From Dyella flava (GTDB lineage Bacteria > Pseudomonadota > Gammaproteobacteria > Xanthomonadales > Rhodanobacteraceae): DNA of 64,000 nt. The translations under genes and the position numbers were made by a program. Below the pieces are notes generated by a model. That model was given only the letters and a program-made list of their open reading frames with translations, made no database searches and was not told the origin of the DNA. Position 1 is the stretch's first letter. Every line of letters starts with the position of its first letter. Shown here piece after piece: positions 27,358-36,481 of the stretch. The stretch is taken from contig NZ_JADIKE010000028.1 of assembly GCF_016904955.1 (NCBI RefSeq), positions 1 through 64,000 on the forward strand. Reading direction: 5' to 3'.

Positions 27358-28841
27358 AGCCTGGAATCATCATGTCGTCGACACGCATAACCCTGTTGGC
27401 CGCGGCGCTGGCCTTGACTGGCTGCGCCTTCGCGCCGCCGGCCAAACCACCCGCGCCGCCTTCGCCCCTGCATTACGCCGTGGAGCCCACGCCTGCCGAC
27501 AGCGCCAAGGCGGATGGCGTAGCCCAGCATTTCAGCCTCGGTGCGCGCGCGGTGCCGGCGTGGTGGCGCATGTACAACAACGACACCTTGAATGCGTGGG
27601 TGGGTGAAGGGCTGCGCAACAACCCTTCGCTTACCGCAACCCAACACACACTGCAGGCTGCGCATCAGCTGTTGCGGGCGCAAGTGGGCGCGAACATGTT
27701 GCCGACCTTGGATGCGCAGAGCCAGGTCAGCCGCCAGCGCGCAATAGGGTTTCCGGGTCTGGGACCGCCGACCAATCTCTACGACGTCTATGCCGGCCAG
27801 TTTGCGTTGAGCTACAACTTCGACCTGTTCGGAGCAACCCGTCATGGCATCGAGCAGACCGCGGCACAAGTGGATCAGCAGTCTTATGAGTTTGATGCGG
27901 CGAAACGCGCGCTGGCGGCGAATATCGTAATAGCGGCGATCAATGCCGCGTCCTTGGCCGAGCAGCTGGATACCAGCGAGCGCCTGTCTGTGTTGGCGCA
28001 TCGGCAGGCGGATCTCACCGAACACGCCTACCAACTCGGCGCGGCGTCGCACGATGATTTTCTGTCGGTGCAGCAGCAGGCGGCGAGCATCGATACCTCG
28101 ATTCCCGGCCTGCGTGCCCAGGCGTTGCGCGCGCGACATGCGTTGGCGGTGTTGATGGGGCGTACGCCGGATCAGGCGCCGTCGAATCTTCGTCTGGCGG
28201 ATCTGCAATTGCCGACGGATGTGCCGGTGAGCGTGCCTTCCGAGCTATTGCAGCAACGTCCGGATGTGCTCGCGGCGGAAGCTGCGGTACATGCAGCTTC
28301 TGCGCAAGTCGGTGTTGCGACCGCCAATCTGTTTCCGCATATCTCGTTGTCGGCGTCGATCGGTACCGCGGCCTTCAATCCATCGAACGTGTTTACCGCC
28401 GCTGGTTCGATCTGGAGCGCGGGAGTCGGGTTGACCCAACCGATCTTCCACGGTGGCGCCTTGATGGCGCAGCGCAAGGCGGCCATTGCCGATTACAACG
28501 CTGCACTGGCGCATTATCAGCAGGCGGTGCTCAACGCGTTCCAGAATGTGGCCGATACGCTGACCGCCTTGGACCAGGATGCGTTGGCGCTACAGGCGGC
28601 GAGCAGCGAAGCAGCGGTTGCCGAGCAGTCGTTCAACGACACGGATGCGCGCTATCGACTGGGAGCGGTTTCCTATCCGGAAACGGTGCTTAGCGAGCAG
28701 CATCTGCAAAATGCCCGGCTGGCGCAGATCCAGGCCAGGGCGGCTCGCATGACGGATACGGCGGCGCTGTTCCAGGCGATGGGGACGCCGTTTCCCATTT
28801 CCGAAAGTAGTTCGTCTTCTATTCGGGCGATCCGAAGGTAG
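27354..28841 (+). CDS. TolC/NodT-type outer-membrane efflux channel
   Basis: The 495-residue lipoprotein (lipobox LTGC, Cys24) has two repeated outer-membrane efflux domains, including PSELLQQRPDVLAAEAAVHAA and its earlier counterpart. GGAGG precedes the ATG at 27354, which overlaps the pump gene by ATGA. The stop codon is part of a short fragment resembling the 80-bp repeat (28839-28859). Confidence 0.9.
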   Translation: MKPGIIMSSTRITLLAAALALTGCAFAPPAKPPAPPSPLHYAVEPTPADSAKADGVAQHFSLGARAVPAWWRMYNNDTLNAWVGEGLRNNPSLTATQHTLQAAHQLLRAQVGANMLPTLDAQSQVSRQRAIGFPGLGPPTNLYDVYAGQFALSYNFDLFGATRHGIEQTAAQVDQQSYEFDAAKRALAANIVIAAINAASLAEQLDTSERLSVLAHRQADLTEHAYQLGAASHDDFLSVQQQAASIDTSIPGLRAQALRARHALAVLMGRTPDQAPSNLRLADLQLPTDVPVSVPSELLQQRPDVLAAEAAVHAASAQVGVATANLFPHISLSASIGTAAFNPSNVFTAAGSIWSAGVGLTQPIFHGGALMAQRKAAIADYNAALAHYQQAVLNAFQNVADTLTALDQDALALQAASSEAAVAEQSFNDTDARYRLGAVSYPETVLSEQHLQNARLAQIQARAARMTDTAALFQAMGTPFPISESSSSSIRAIRR

Positions 28842-28859
28842 TCCCTGTGGGGGAGAGGA
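28839..28859. repeat. Fragment of the 80-bp repeat at a gene end
   Basis: 'tagtccctgtggg.gagagga' matches the reverse strand of the repeats at 1-80 and 227-306 over about 20 bases with one extra G. The TAG is the stop of the efflux channel gene. It is short, but the match to the same stop-containing core makes a relic plausible. Confidence 0.5.
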
Positions 28860-28927
28860 TTTCAAAATCGAGGCGCTGATACGTCTTTAGGAGACATGTT
28901 GAATGAACGTCTCCTGGGGCGAATGCC

Positions 28928-30088
28928 TTGAACAAGCCAAACCATCCCCCTGCCGGTGTCCTGGGTATCGGCATCGAAGCTTTTCTTCCATCGGGCGTGT
29001 ATGCGCCGGACTCACGCCGCCCGCGTCGTGCGCAGCGGTCCTTGGTCGAAAAATGCATGGCTGCCGCGATGCGGTGCGCCGGTGTCGCCGATGCCTGGCG
29101 CGACAGTGGGCTGGCGAACATGCTGCTGTCCTTGCGCGACCGCGGGGATTGGAGCGGCCCCTGGTACAAGCGTGGCGTGACGGCACTGAAGTACATCGTG
29201 CGTAGTGCCTGCATGCCGTTGCGGCAGGCGCGTTTTCTATCGTTTATTGCCGCTCATCCGCAGATGCGCGTTTACCGGCAACGCGACCCGCGCTTGCTGG
29301 AGCGTCACATGCATCGTTACGTCAATGCGACTTGGCGTCGGCATCAACGCGTGGAGCAGGTGCATCGGCACTATCGCTTTGCGTTGACGCATTTGCCGAG
29401 CGGCCTGTTTGATCTGGTCTATGGCCTGGGGCGCGCCAGTTTGGGAAGCCTGATTGGCAAGGACGGCTCGGTGTTGACCCTTTGCATGCGGCCGCCGATT
29501 TTGAAGGGTTGCGAGGGTGAGCTGTGCCTGCAGCTTTGCGACGCGAATGAAAATCCGCTCTACAGCATCGTCTTTACCGTGTCGGATGAACAACCCGCGA
29601 TCATGATCGGATGCCTGCAAGGCCCGCGCGGCGAACACGCCAGGGCACGGGTTCGCGAGCTGACCCGCAATATGTACGGCATGCGGCCCAAGCAGCTGAT
29701 GTTGTCGCTGGTCTATGCGTTCGCGCAGCATTACGGCATCAGCAAGCTGCTGGCGATCAGCAATGATGCGTATCCGTTACGCCGCAGCGGCCGTCCCCTG
29801 TACGCCGACTACGATGCGTTCTGGACGGAACAGCATGGCCAGCCGGCCGAGGGTGGGTGGTATGTCTTGCCTTCCACCCAGATGCACAAGTCGGAAGCGC
29901 AGGTGCCCAGCCACCACCGCTCGGCATTCCGCCGGCGCGAGGCGTTCCGACGGCAGGCCGAGCAGTTGCTGACCCAGGCCTTGGAACAGCCTATACCGGC
30001 ATTGCCAGCGTTTCTGGTGCAGGAGTGCCTGGTGGCGGTCGTCCCGTCATTGCAAAACCACCGTGCTGAAACGTCTTGGGTAAGCTAG
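28928..30088 (+). CDS. VirK/YbjX (DUF535) family protein
   Basis: The 386-residue soluble protein matches the DUF535/VirK family: segments such as LTLCMRPPILKGCEGELCLQL, LMLSLVYAFAQHYGI and the C-terminal HRSAFRRREAFRRQ. VirK is linked to virulence and to resistance to antimicrobial peptides in enteric bacteria; the biochemical activity is unknown. The frame starts with TTG at 28928 with GGGGCG upstream; no ATG fits the conserved N-terminus. It stands between the efflux operon and a FecI-type sigma factor gene and ends just before that gene's ATG. Confidence 0.78.
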   Translation: MNKPNHPPAGVLGIGIEAFLPSGVYAPDSRRPRRAQRSLVEKCMAAAMRCAGVADAWRDSGLANMLLSLRDRGDWSGPWYKRGVTALKYIVRSACMPLRQARFLSFIAAHPQMRVYRQRDPRLLERHMHRYVNATWRRHQRVEQVHRHYRFALTHLPSGLFDLVYGLGRASLGSLIGKDGSVLTLCMRPPILKGCEGELCLQLCDANENPLYSIVFTVSDEQPAIMIGCLQGPRGEHARARVRELTRNMYGMRPKQLMLSLVYAFAQHYGISKLLAISNDAYPLRRSGRPLYADYDAFWTEQHGQPAEGGWYVLPSTQMHKSEAQVPSHHRSAFRRREAFRRQAEQLLTQALEQPIPALPAFLVQECLVAVVPSLQNHRAETSWVS

Positions 30089-30102
30089 GCGCAACGGCCC
30101 CT

Positions 30103-30633
30103 ATGGCTATGAATACGGTAACGCTGTCCGTGCACGTGGACGAGATCGAGAAGCTCTTCCGTGAGCATAATCGCGCCCTGGTTGCCTTTCTGCAGTGTCG
30201 GTTGAGTTCGCTTTCCGACGCGCAGGAAGTCGCGCAGGAGGCGTACCTGCGCGTCCTTACGATGGATAACCGTGAAGAGATCGAATCCCTGCGCAGCTAT
30301 CTGTTCAAGATCGCCGGCAATCTGGCGATCGACCGCTTGCGCAAGCGCAAGGTACGCAGTGATTTCGCCGCGGTGCAGGCCAGCGACGAACCGGTGGGCG
30401 AGTCCACGCCGGTGCATCACGCAATGGCGGTGGAGCAGGTGGCGGGTATCCGGCGCGCGTTGCGCGAGTTGCCCGCCAAGGCCAGCCAGGCTTTTGTCAT
30501 GCATGTGATTGAAGGACGAGACTTCGGAACCGTCGCGCAGACCATGAACCTCAGTGAGCGCATGGTGCGCTATCACGTCGCCAACGCGCTGGCACATTGC
30601 CGCGCGCGGGTGGACGAGAAGGAGATGCCGTGA
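30103..30633 (+). CDS. ECF sigma factor, FecI type
   Basis: The 176-residue protein has sigma region 2 (LFREHNRALVAFLQCRL through EVAQEAYLRVL) and region 4 (LNLSERMVRYHVANAL-like helix-turn-helix near residue 150). Such factors are activated by a FecR-type regulator when a TonB-dependent receptor binds its ligand. Its stop shares TGATG with fecR, showing coupling. The ATG at 30103 or 30109 may be the start. Confidence 0.88.
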   Translation: MAMNTVTLSVHVDEIEKLFREHNRALVAFLQCRLSSLSDAQEVAQEAYLRVLTMDNREEIESLRSYLFKIAGNLAIDRLRKRKVRSDFAAVQASDEPVGESTPVHHAMAVEQVAGIRRALRELPAKASQAFVMHVIEGRDFGTVAQTMNLSERMVRYHVANALAHCRARVDEKEMP

Positions 30634-31637
30634 TGGCGAAGAACAGGCAAGACGACATGTTGCATATCGCTGCCGACTGGTGGGTGCGCCTGCGCGCTCC
30701 GGATGCCTCGGCGGACACCATGGATCAATGGCTGGCATGGACCCAGGAAGATATCCGCCACCTGGAAACCTTCGAGCGCGTCAACGAGCTGGCTTCACGG
30801 CTGGATTCGCTGGACACGCTGTCGCGCCAGAGCCTGATCAAGGCCTTTGCCCAGCCACCCGCGCCGCGCCGTCCGTGGTTGCCGCTGGCAGCGGCAGCAT
30901 CGGTGGCCATCGTGATGCTGTCGGGTGCGATGTACCTTGCATGGTCGAATAGGGAAGGTGGCGTCCACACCCGGGTTTACAACAGCGCCATCGCGCAAAA
31001 CCGCAACATCACCTTGTCGGATGGAACGCAGGTTGCGCTGGGTGCGGCGTCGACCATGACCACGCAATTCAGCCAAGGACAGCGTCGCGTCGACTTGAAG
31101 AATGGTGAAGCCTTCTTCCAGGTCGTGCACGACCATAGCCGTCCATTCGTGGTGAGGGCGGGCGATATCTCGGTGCGGGACATCGGGACGGCATTCGATG
31201 TGCGCCGCACGGGCGAACGCGTCACTATTGCAGTGACGCAAGGGCGGGTCGAGATTACCGATGTCAACCAGAAACCGGGCGAAACCAAGTCCGGTGCGCT
31301 GGAAGTGACTGCCGGACAGTTGGTGTCGTATGACCCGGGCACGTCGAGCATGACGGTTGGCAGCATCACGCCGGAGCAGGCCACGGCATGGCGCGATGAC
31401 CGGCTGGAGTTCATCGACGAACCACTCAGCGTGGTGATCGCCAATCTGAACCGCTATAGCACGCGTCCGCTGCATATCGCGGACGGCGATCTTGGCAAAC
31501 TCAGTTACACCGGCAGCATCCGCACCGATGCCATCGATAGTTGGCTGGATGCCCTGCCACAAGTATTCCCTCTGCGGGTGAGTAATGAGGGTAATCAGGT
31601 GATCCTTTCCGACGTTGAACGCGCGCCGCGTCGCTAG
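30633..31637 (+). CDS. FecR-type anti-sigma regulator
   Basis: The 334-residue membrane protein has a cytoplasmic N-terminus (about 1-80) that would bind the sigma factor, with the DUF4880-like WWVRLRAPDASADTMDQWLAW, one membrane helix (about 86-106), and a periplasmic FecR domain (ITLSDGTQVALGAASTM onward). The C-terminal part (FIDEPLSVVIANLNRYS...) is a secretin/TonB short N-terminal-like region. The start overlaps the sigma gene stop. It relays the state of the downstream receptor. Confidence 0.88.
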   Translation: MAKNRQDDMLHIAADWWVRLRAPDASADTMDQWLAWTQEDIRHLETFERVNELASRLDSLDTLSRQSLIKAFAQPPAPRRPWLPLAAAASVAIVMLSGAMYLAWSNREGGVHTRVYNSAIAQNRNITLSDGTQVALGAASTMTTQFSQGQRRVDLKNGEAFFQVVHDHSRPFVVRAGDISVRDIGTAFDVRRTGERVTIAVTQGRVEITDVNQKPGETKSGALEVTAGQLVSYDPGTSSMTVGSITPEQATAWRDDRLEFIDEPLSVVIANLNRYSTRPLHIADGDLGKLSYTGSIRTDAIDSWLDALPQVFPLRVSNEGNQVILSDVERAPRR

Positions 31638-31767
31638 GCTGCTTGCTTCTTCCTTACGGAGTATGCAGAAGAAGATTAGGACTGGAAAAAATGCCATATC
31701 CGAGGCGTGAAAAGCGCCGCGCCACATGTCAGACTCATGACCTCTGCGTAGGGTTAATCTGTATGAC

Positions 31768-34164
31768 ATGAGCCGGTTTGCCTGGCTGCCAGCTTACGGC
31801 TGCCTGACATGGATGTTTGCTGTGAGCAATGCCTGCGTGGCATCGGTCTATGCAGCGGAGCAACCGGTCGGCATGCGTTTCACCATTCCTGCCCAGCCGC
31901 TTTCCAGCGCGTTGATCGCGTTCGGCAAGCAGGCGAATGTGCAGGTGCTGACGGCCGGGCAGACGGTCGACGCGCTGCGTTCGCACGATGCAACAGGTAC
32001 CTTCGGTGTCGAAGCCGCTTTGAGCAAACTGCTCGAAGGCACCGGTATGACGTATACCTTCGTTGATGCGCGTACCGTTGTCATCAAGCCCGGTACAGCA
32101 AAGCCCTCCACACTCCGTGCTGCGTCGAGCACGCAGGCCGTCACGCTGCTGCCGATTCAGGCCATCGGCCTGGTGGGCAAAGACGAAGGTTTCATGGCGG
32201 ACGTAAGCAGTGGTCCGACGCGTACCGTGTCCGATCCACTCGACGTTCCGCAGTCGGTGGGCATCGTCACGCAGGGCTTGCTGCAATCGCAACAGGTCCA
32301 GACCATCGCCGAAGCCATCCAGAACGTAGCGGGTGCGCAGTATGTCGATGGTTCAAGCGGTCTGCCGATTTTCGACGTACGTGGCTTCACCACCGGCAAC
32401 GGCATGACCGATGGCATGCCGAACAACATCATGGGTGTCGGCGATTTCCCGCCGATGATCGGCGTGGAGCGGGTGGAGGTGTTGAAGGGGCCGGAAGCCA
32501 TCCTCGGCGATACCTCGGCGTACAACAATTTCGGCGGCTTGATCGATGTGGTGTTGAAGAAACCGCAGCCCGAGGCGATCCATCAGCTCACCTTTTCGAT
32601 CGGCGAGCATGGTGAAAAGCAGTTGGGCGTGGATCTTGCCGGTGCGTTGAACAACAGCAAATCGCTCAGCTATCGCCTGGTGATGAACGGTGATTTCTCC
32701 GGCAGCACGCTGCAAGGCGTGCACGGAAAGCGCGATCGCTATGTGGCGCCTTCGATTGGTTGGTCTACCGCCAAAACAACCCTGGTCGCGGGCGTGTCCT
32801 GGATGATGAATCACACGCCGATTCCGGATCACACCATCCTGCTGGATGGCACGCTGTCGTCCGCCGCGCCGCCGGGCGTGCGGCTGGATAATCCGGGTGA
32901 TAACACGGCGGTCGAGACTCGTCGGCTGTACTACATGCTGGAACATCGCTTCAACCCGATCCTGTCGTTCCGCAGCCGTGCACAGTACGTGCGCGAGTCC
33001 ATCGATTCGCAATATTGGCTGATGGATGGCATGCGGCCTGACGGCGATGCAACGGCGACCGCGCAGGATTACCGGACCTCCGATGCGTACTACGTCCTGC
33101 AAAATGATGTCACGGCATCGTTTGGCAATAGCTGGATGCAGCACGCGATCGTGCTTGGCTTTGATTATTCGCGAATCCAGCTTGGCAACGGCTACTACGC
33201 CTTCAGCAACAATGGCGAAGGCATGCCGTACAACATCTTCACCGGAGGGCCACTGCCGCCGGCTGCATCGGCGCTTTCCGCGAACGATTACGCCAACGGC
33301 TATTTTTCGGGCGAAGCATGGACTACGGAAACGGGATTGTTCCTGCAGGACCAGGTTGCCCTCGGCTCACATTGGCAGGTACTGGTGGCATGGCGGCGTA
33401 CGGGATACGAACTGCAAACCGAATACCCCGATGGCACACCCTGGAACCAGCGTCGAGTGCAGTGGGTACCCAACTATGGCGTGGTCTACAAGCTCACGCC
33501 CAATATGTCGATTTACGCCAATACGTCCAACGGCTTTCAGCCCGATACAGGGCTGGGCAAGGACAACCGTCCGTTGCCGCCGGCCTTGTCGCGACAGATC
33601 GAACTGGGCACCAAGTTAGACCTGTTCCAGAACAAGGCACGCCTGACCGTCGCGGCTTACCGCATCATGCTGAACAACAGCGCGGATCTTTTTTCATTGC
33701 AGCCGCCGTATTACTTCATCAGCGGGCCGGGGCAATCGAACAAGGGTGTCGAGGTCGAATTTAACGGCGAGATCGCCCCGGGCTGGGATGTCAGCGCGGC
33801 GCTTACCAATGCGCTGATCCACAATGATGATGGCTCGCTGCCGTTAGGGGCGTCGAGGCGGCGCTTCAATCTATGGAGCAGCTACACGTTCCAGCACGGC
33901 AGCTTGCGTGGTTTCGGCGTGGCCGGCGGTGTGCTGGCGCGCAGCAGTACCTGGGGCGAGCTGTCTGACTACAGTGCTTACATTCACATCCCGGGACAAG
34001 CCAGTGTGGCGGCCAATGTCTTCTATCGCACCCCTCGCTGGAGCGTCACCCTGGGAGTGAAGAACCTGCTGGACCGCACTTTGTACGGACCGCAATTCGA
34101 CGAAACCTTTGTGCCATTCCTCAACCGTCGAACCTACTTGCTGAGCGGCTCGGTCGACTTTTGA
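31768..34164 (+). CDS. TonB-dependent signalling receptor (siderophore type)
   Basis: The 798-residue protein has a signal peptide (about 1-30), an STN signalling domain (about 35-110: FTIPAQPLSSALIAFGKQANVQV), a plug (DVPQSVGIVTQGLLQSQQVQTIAEAIQNVAGAQY ... GVERVEVLKGPEAILG) and a 22-strand-type barrel ending in Phe. STN-bearing receptors signal through FecR, and the two genes upstream supply that partner and the sigma factor. The ligand is probably a ferric siderophore, but no biosynthesis genes are present. No Fur box was identified with confidence in the 130-bp gap. Confidence 0.9.
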   Translation: MSRFAWLPAYGCLTWMFAVSNACVASVYAAEQPVGMRFTIPAQPLSSALIAFGKQANVQVLTAGQTVDALRSHDATGTFGVEAALSKLLEGTGMTYTFVDARTVVIKPGTAKPSTLRAASSTQAVTLLPIQAIGLVGKDEGFMADVSSGPTRTVSDPLDVPQSVGIVTQGLLQSQQVQTIAEAIQNVAGAQYVDGSSGLPIFDVRGFTTGNGMTDGMPNNIMGVGDFPPMIGVERVEVLKGPEAILGDTSAYNNFGGLIDVVLKKPQPEAIHQLTFSIGEHGEKQLGVDLAGALNNSKSLSYRLVMNGDFSGSTLQGVHGKRDRYVAPSIGWSTAKTTLVAGVSWMMNHTPIPDHTILLDGTLSSAAPPGVRLDNPGDNTAVETRRLYYMLEHRFNPILSFRSRAQYVRESIDSQYWLMDGMRPDGDATATAQDYRTSDAYYVLQNDVTASFGNSWMQHAIVLGFDYSRIQLGNGYYAFSNNGEGMPYNIFTGGPLPPAASALSANDYANGYFSGEAWTTETGLFLQDQVALGSHWQVLVAWRRTGYELQTEYPDGTPWNQRRVQWVPNYGVVYKLTPNMSIYANTSNGFQPDTGLGKDNRPLPPALSRQIELGTKLDLFQNKARLTVAAYRIMLNNSADLFSLQPPYYFISGPGQSNKGVEVEFNGEIAPGWDVSAALTNALIHNDDGSLPLGASRRRFNLWSSYTFQHGSLRGFGVAGGVLARSSTWGELSDYSAYIHIPGQASVAANVFYRTPRWSVTLGVKNLLDRTLYGPQFDETFVPFLNRRTYLLSGSVDF

Positions 34165-34170
34165 GCGGTA

Positions 34171-34197
34171 CTCCCACTCCATGTGGCGGAGTGGGAG
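34171..34197. terminator. Hairpin between convergent receptor and FadL genes
   Basis: CTCCCACTCC and GGAGTGGGAG form a perfect 10-bp stem with a 7-base loop, seven bases after the receptor stop and 14 before the FadL stop. No long T-tract is present. Position suggests a two-way transcript end. Confidence 0.55.
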
Positions 34198-34211
34198 CGG
34201 TTGTCCGCAGA

Positions 34212-35588
34212 TCAGAAATGATACGTGCCGGTGATGCTGACCACGTCGCCGGAGTCGGCGAAGTAGCCATCCATTGTGGCGCCGCCGAGTATCGGCTGGT
34301 CGACCAGGTGCACCGGCGTGTTGCTGACGAATTGGTGCTGATAGCCCAGATCGAGGCTGACATGGTCGGTAGCTTTGTAGCCGACACCGACGCCGAGCAG
34401 TTTGCGGGCGCCATCGGGTACGCGCGGGTCGCGGCTGAGGATGACGGTCGGTGTCTGGTCATAGCCGATACCGCCGCGCAGGGTCCAGCGCTCGTTGAGC
34501 TTGTAATCGCCGCCGACGGCGAACAGATAGCTGTCCTTGTATTCCTCGGGCAGCGAGAGCAATTGCTGGCCGTTCGACATCAGCACCAGGTCCTGGAAGG
34601 TCGACCATTGCGTCCACTTGACGGTGGCGGCCATGGTGAGGTTGCTGTTGAACGAGTGCAGCCAGTCCAGGCTGGCATAGGCCGGCGTATCGAACCGTGC
34701 GCTGGCCGAGGCACCATTCGGATTGATCGTCGGCAGGCTGGGATCCAGCTTCGGTGCAAGGGCCAGCAGCGCCTTGCCTTCCGCGCCGCCGTAGACCGCG
34801 TAGTTACCAGCCAGCGTGTTCTGGATACGCGAGTGATAACTGAAGCCCAGGCTGTCCTGATCGGTCGGCTTGAATTCGAAACCACCGAAGTAGCCGACGG
34901 AGAAGGTCCGCTTGACGTCGACATTGAGCTGTTCGTCGTCCTGCTGTGGCGGCAGTGGCAAGCCGAACAGCGCCTGCGCCGCGCCATTGGGATCAAGGAC
35001 GGTGTTGAGCTGCGCCTTGGTGCGCTGGCCGGACACACCCACGCCGAGCGAGAAGCGGTCGTTGAGCTTGAAGGCGGCCGACAGGCTGGCGTTGATGGAT
35101 TCAAGATCGGTGCGGGTGCCGAAGTAACGGCCTTGCCAGGTCGGGTTGTAGTCGCTTTCCAGGCCGTAGGGCACCGTCAATGCGCCACCGAGGGCAAACC
35201 AGTTATTGATCGGGGCGACCCAGGCGAGGTTGGGAAAGGGGATGAACTTGTCGAACCCGTTCGGGTTGTTGCCGGTGGTCGGGGCGCCGTCGATGGTCTG
35301 CGTTTGACCGTTGAACTGCGCCGAAGGACGAATCATGGTGGCCGTGGCCTGCAGCACCGGCGCGCTGAAGAAAGCCATCGCTGCCGGGTTGTTGAAGGCC
35401 GCGGTGGGATCATCGGGGAACAGCGAGCCGCCAGCGTTGGCGCGTGCCCATCCGGCAGCGTTGTCGGTAGGCAGCTGGAACGCACCCGCCTGGGCCACCA
35501 CCGGAACGGCGAAGGCGGATACCACAGCCAGGGCAAGGACAGCACGGGCACCGTAGCGGGTCATCTGGGGCTTGGAATGTTTGTTCAT
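34212..35588 (-). CDS. OmpP1/FadL-type outer-membrane transporter
   Basis: The 458-residue protein has a signal peptide (cleaved near AQAGAFQLPTDNAAG), the FadL N-terminal hatch (GWARANAGGSLFPDDPTAAFNNPAAMAFF) and a barrel ending in SITGTYHF. The family imports long-chain fatty acids and other hydrophobic compounds. AGAGGAG five bases before the ATG at 35588 fixes the start; the in-frame extension to 35624 is discarded. Confidence 0.9.
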   Translation of the reverse strand: MNKHSKPQMTRYGARAVLALAVVSAFAVPVVAQAGAFQLPTDNAAGWARANAGGSLFPDDPTAAFNNPAAMAFFSAPVLQATATMIRPSAQFNGQTQTIDGAPTTGNNPNGFDKFIPFPNLAWVAPINNWFALGGALTVPYGLESDYNPTWQGRYFGTRTDLESINASLSAAFKLNDRFSLGVGVSGQRTKAQLNTVLDPNGAAQALFGLPLPPQQDDEQLNVDVKRTFSVGYFGGFEFKPTDQDSLGFSYHSRIQNTLAGNYAVYGGAEGKALLALAPKLDPSLPTINPNGASASARFDTPAYASLDWLHSFNSNLTMAATVKWTQWSTFQDLVLMSNGQQLLSLPEEYKDSYLFAVGGDYKLNERWTLRGGIGYDQTPTVILSRDPRVPDGARKLLGVGVGYKATDHVSLDLGYQHQFVSNTPVHLVDQPILGGATMDGYFADSGDVVSITGTYHF

Positions 35589-36481
35589 GTGTTCTCCTCT
35601 GACGGCGGGGCGGGTACGACGCAAAGTTTCGGTACACAGCGTGAGAGAAATGTGAGCTTGCCTTACGGGAATCTCATCGCGGGCTTCACAATAACATTAC
35701 AAGCGCAATAGGGAAGCCGGGACGAAAGTCCGGCCGGATGACATCCGTTTTCGCTGCAAACGCACATGAAGGCGCAACGTGGCGCTGGTGGCGGCAGAAA
35801 AGCTGGCTTCGCGGCTGTCGGTGCTTGAGGAAGATGATTTTCCGCTGTCAGCGCATTAATGCATGTGGGGTCATGCGCTTGCCCACCGGCGAGCGTTTAA
35901 AGCAAGCCGTGTTGATAACCCGGCTTGCTTGAGGGGTGGGCGAGCGTGTCACACCAAATCACGATGATGCGTGCGTGTGCATACGCAACATACGCGCGCA
36001 GGTCGCCGTAACGATTGCCGCGCATGTGCATAAACGCCGCAGCGCGTTTCCATTTGTCCTGCCTTAACTCGAGGCAAATGCGGGCGAGAACGAAGCGATA
36101 AACATTTAGATCGATGTATCACGCGGCGAAGTGTGATGCATGCACGTGTGTTGATCGGCCAGCTGTGCGCGTGCAGTGAAACCGCATGCGTGCGGCATTT
36201 TTCTCACCTACAAAAAAGTGTGATTGATTTCATGTAAGTGTCATCTATCGATCACGCAATTTGCATGTTAGAAAGATCCCACAGGGGGAAGGCAGCGATC
36301 TGCAGCACATGGGCTCGTGCTGGATGCATCGCAGTGAAGCAAGTGGGGGAGTTGTTCTTACCGAAGATGTCAGTTGTCGATGTGCGTTCAGTGCGGCGTG
36401 GTCCCGCCATGCCGCTGACATGGGACGCATCGCCCATTCACGGGCACCGCTTCTTACAAAAATCCTTGGGGAGAAACACAC
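35589..36481. other. 893-bp gene-free region before the sedolisin
   Basis: This stretch is A/T-richer than its flanks. No credible full gene was found. A short frame at 35779-35859 reads as a plausible protein end (..VAAEKLASRLSVLEEDDFPLSAH, stop), perhaps a gene relic. The promoters of the FadL gene (left) and sedolisin (right) must lie here. GGGGAG eight bases before the sedolisin GTG is the only confident signal. Confidence 0.45.

Noticed and set aside
34161..35711. A 516-codon plus-strand frame over the FadL gene
   Set aside because: It is the reverse of a clear FadL gene with a signal peptide and a good ribosome-binding site; the translation is low-complexity Gly/Arg/Val.
35738..35932. 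A 64-codon frame in the region before the sedolisin
   Set aside because: Trp- and Arg-rich translation without family resemblance or a ribosome-binding site; a different frame there looks more protein-like but is only a short fragment.
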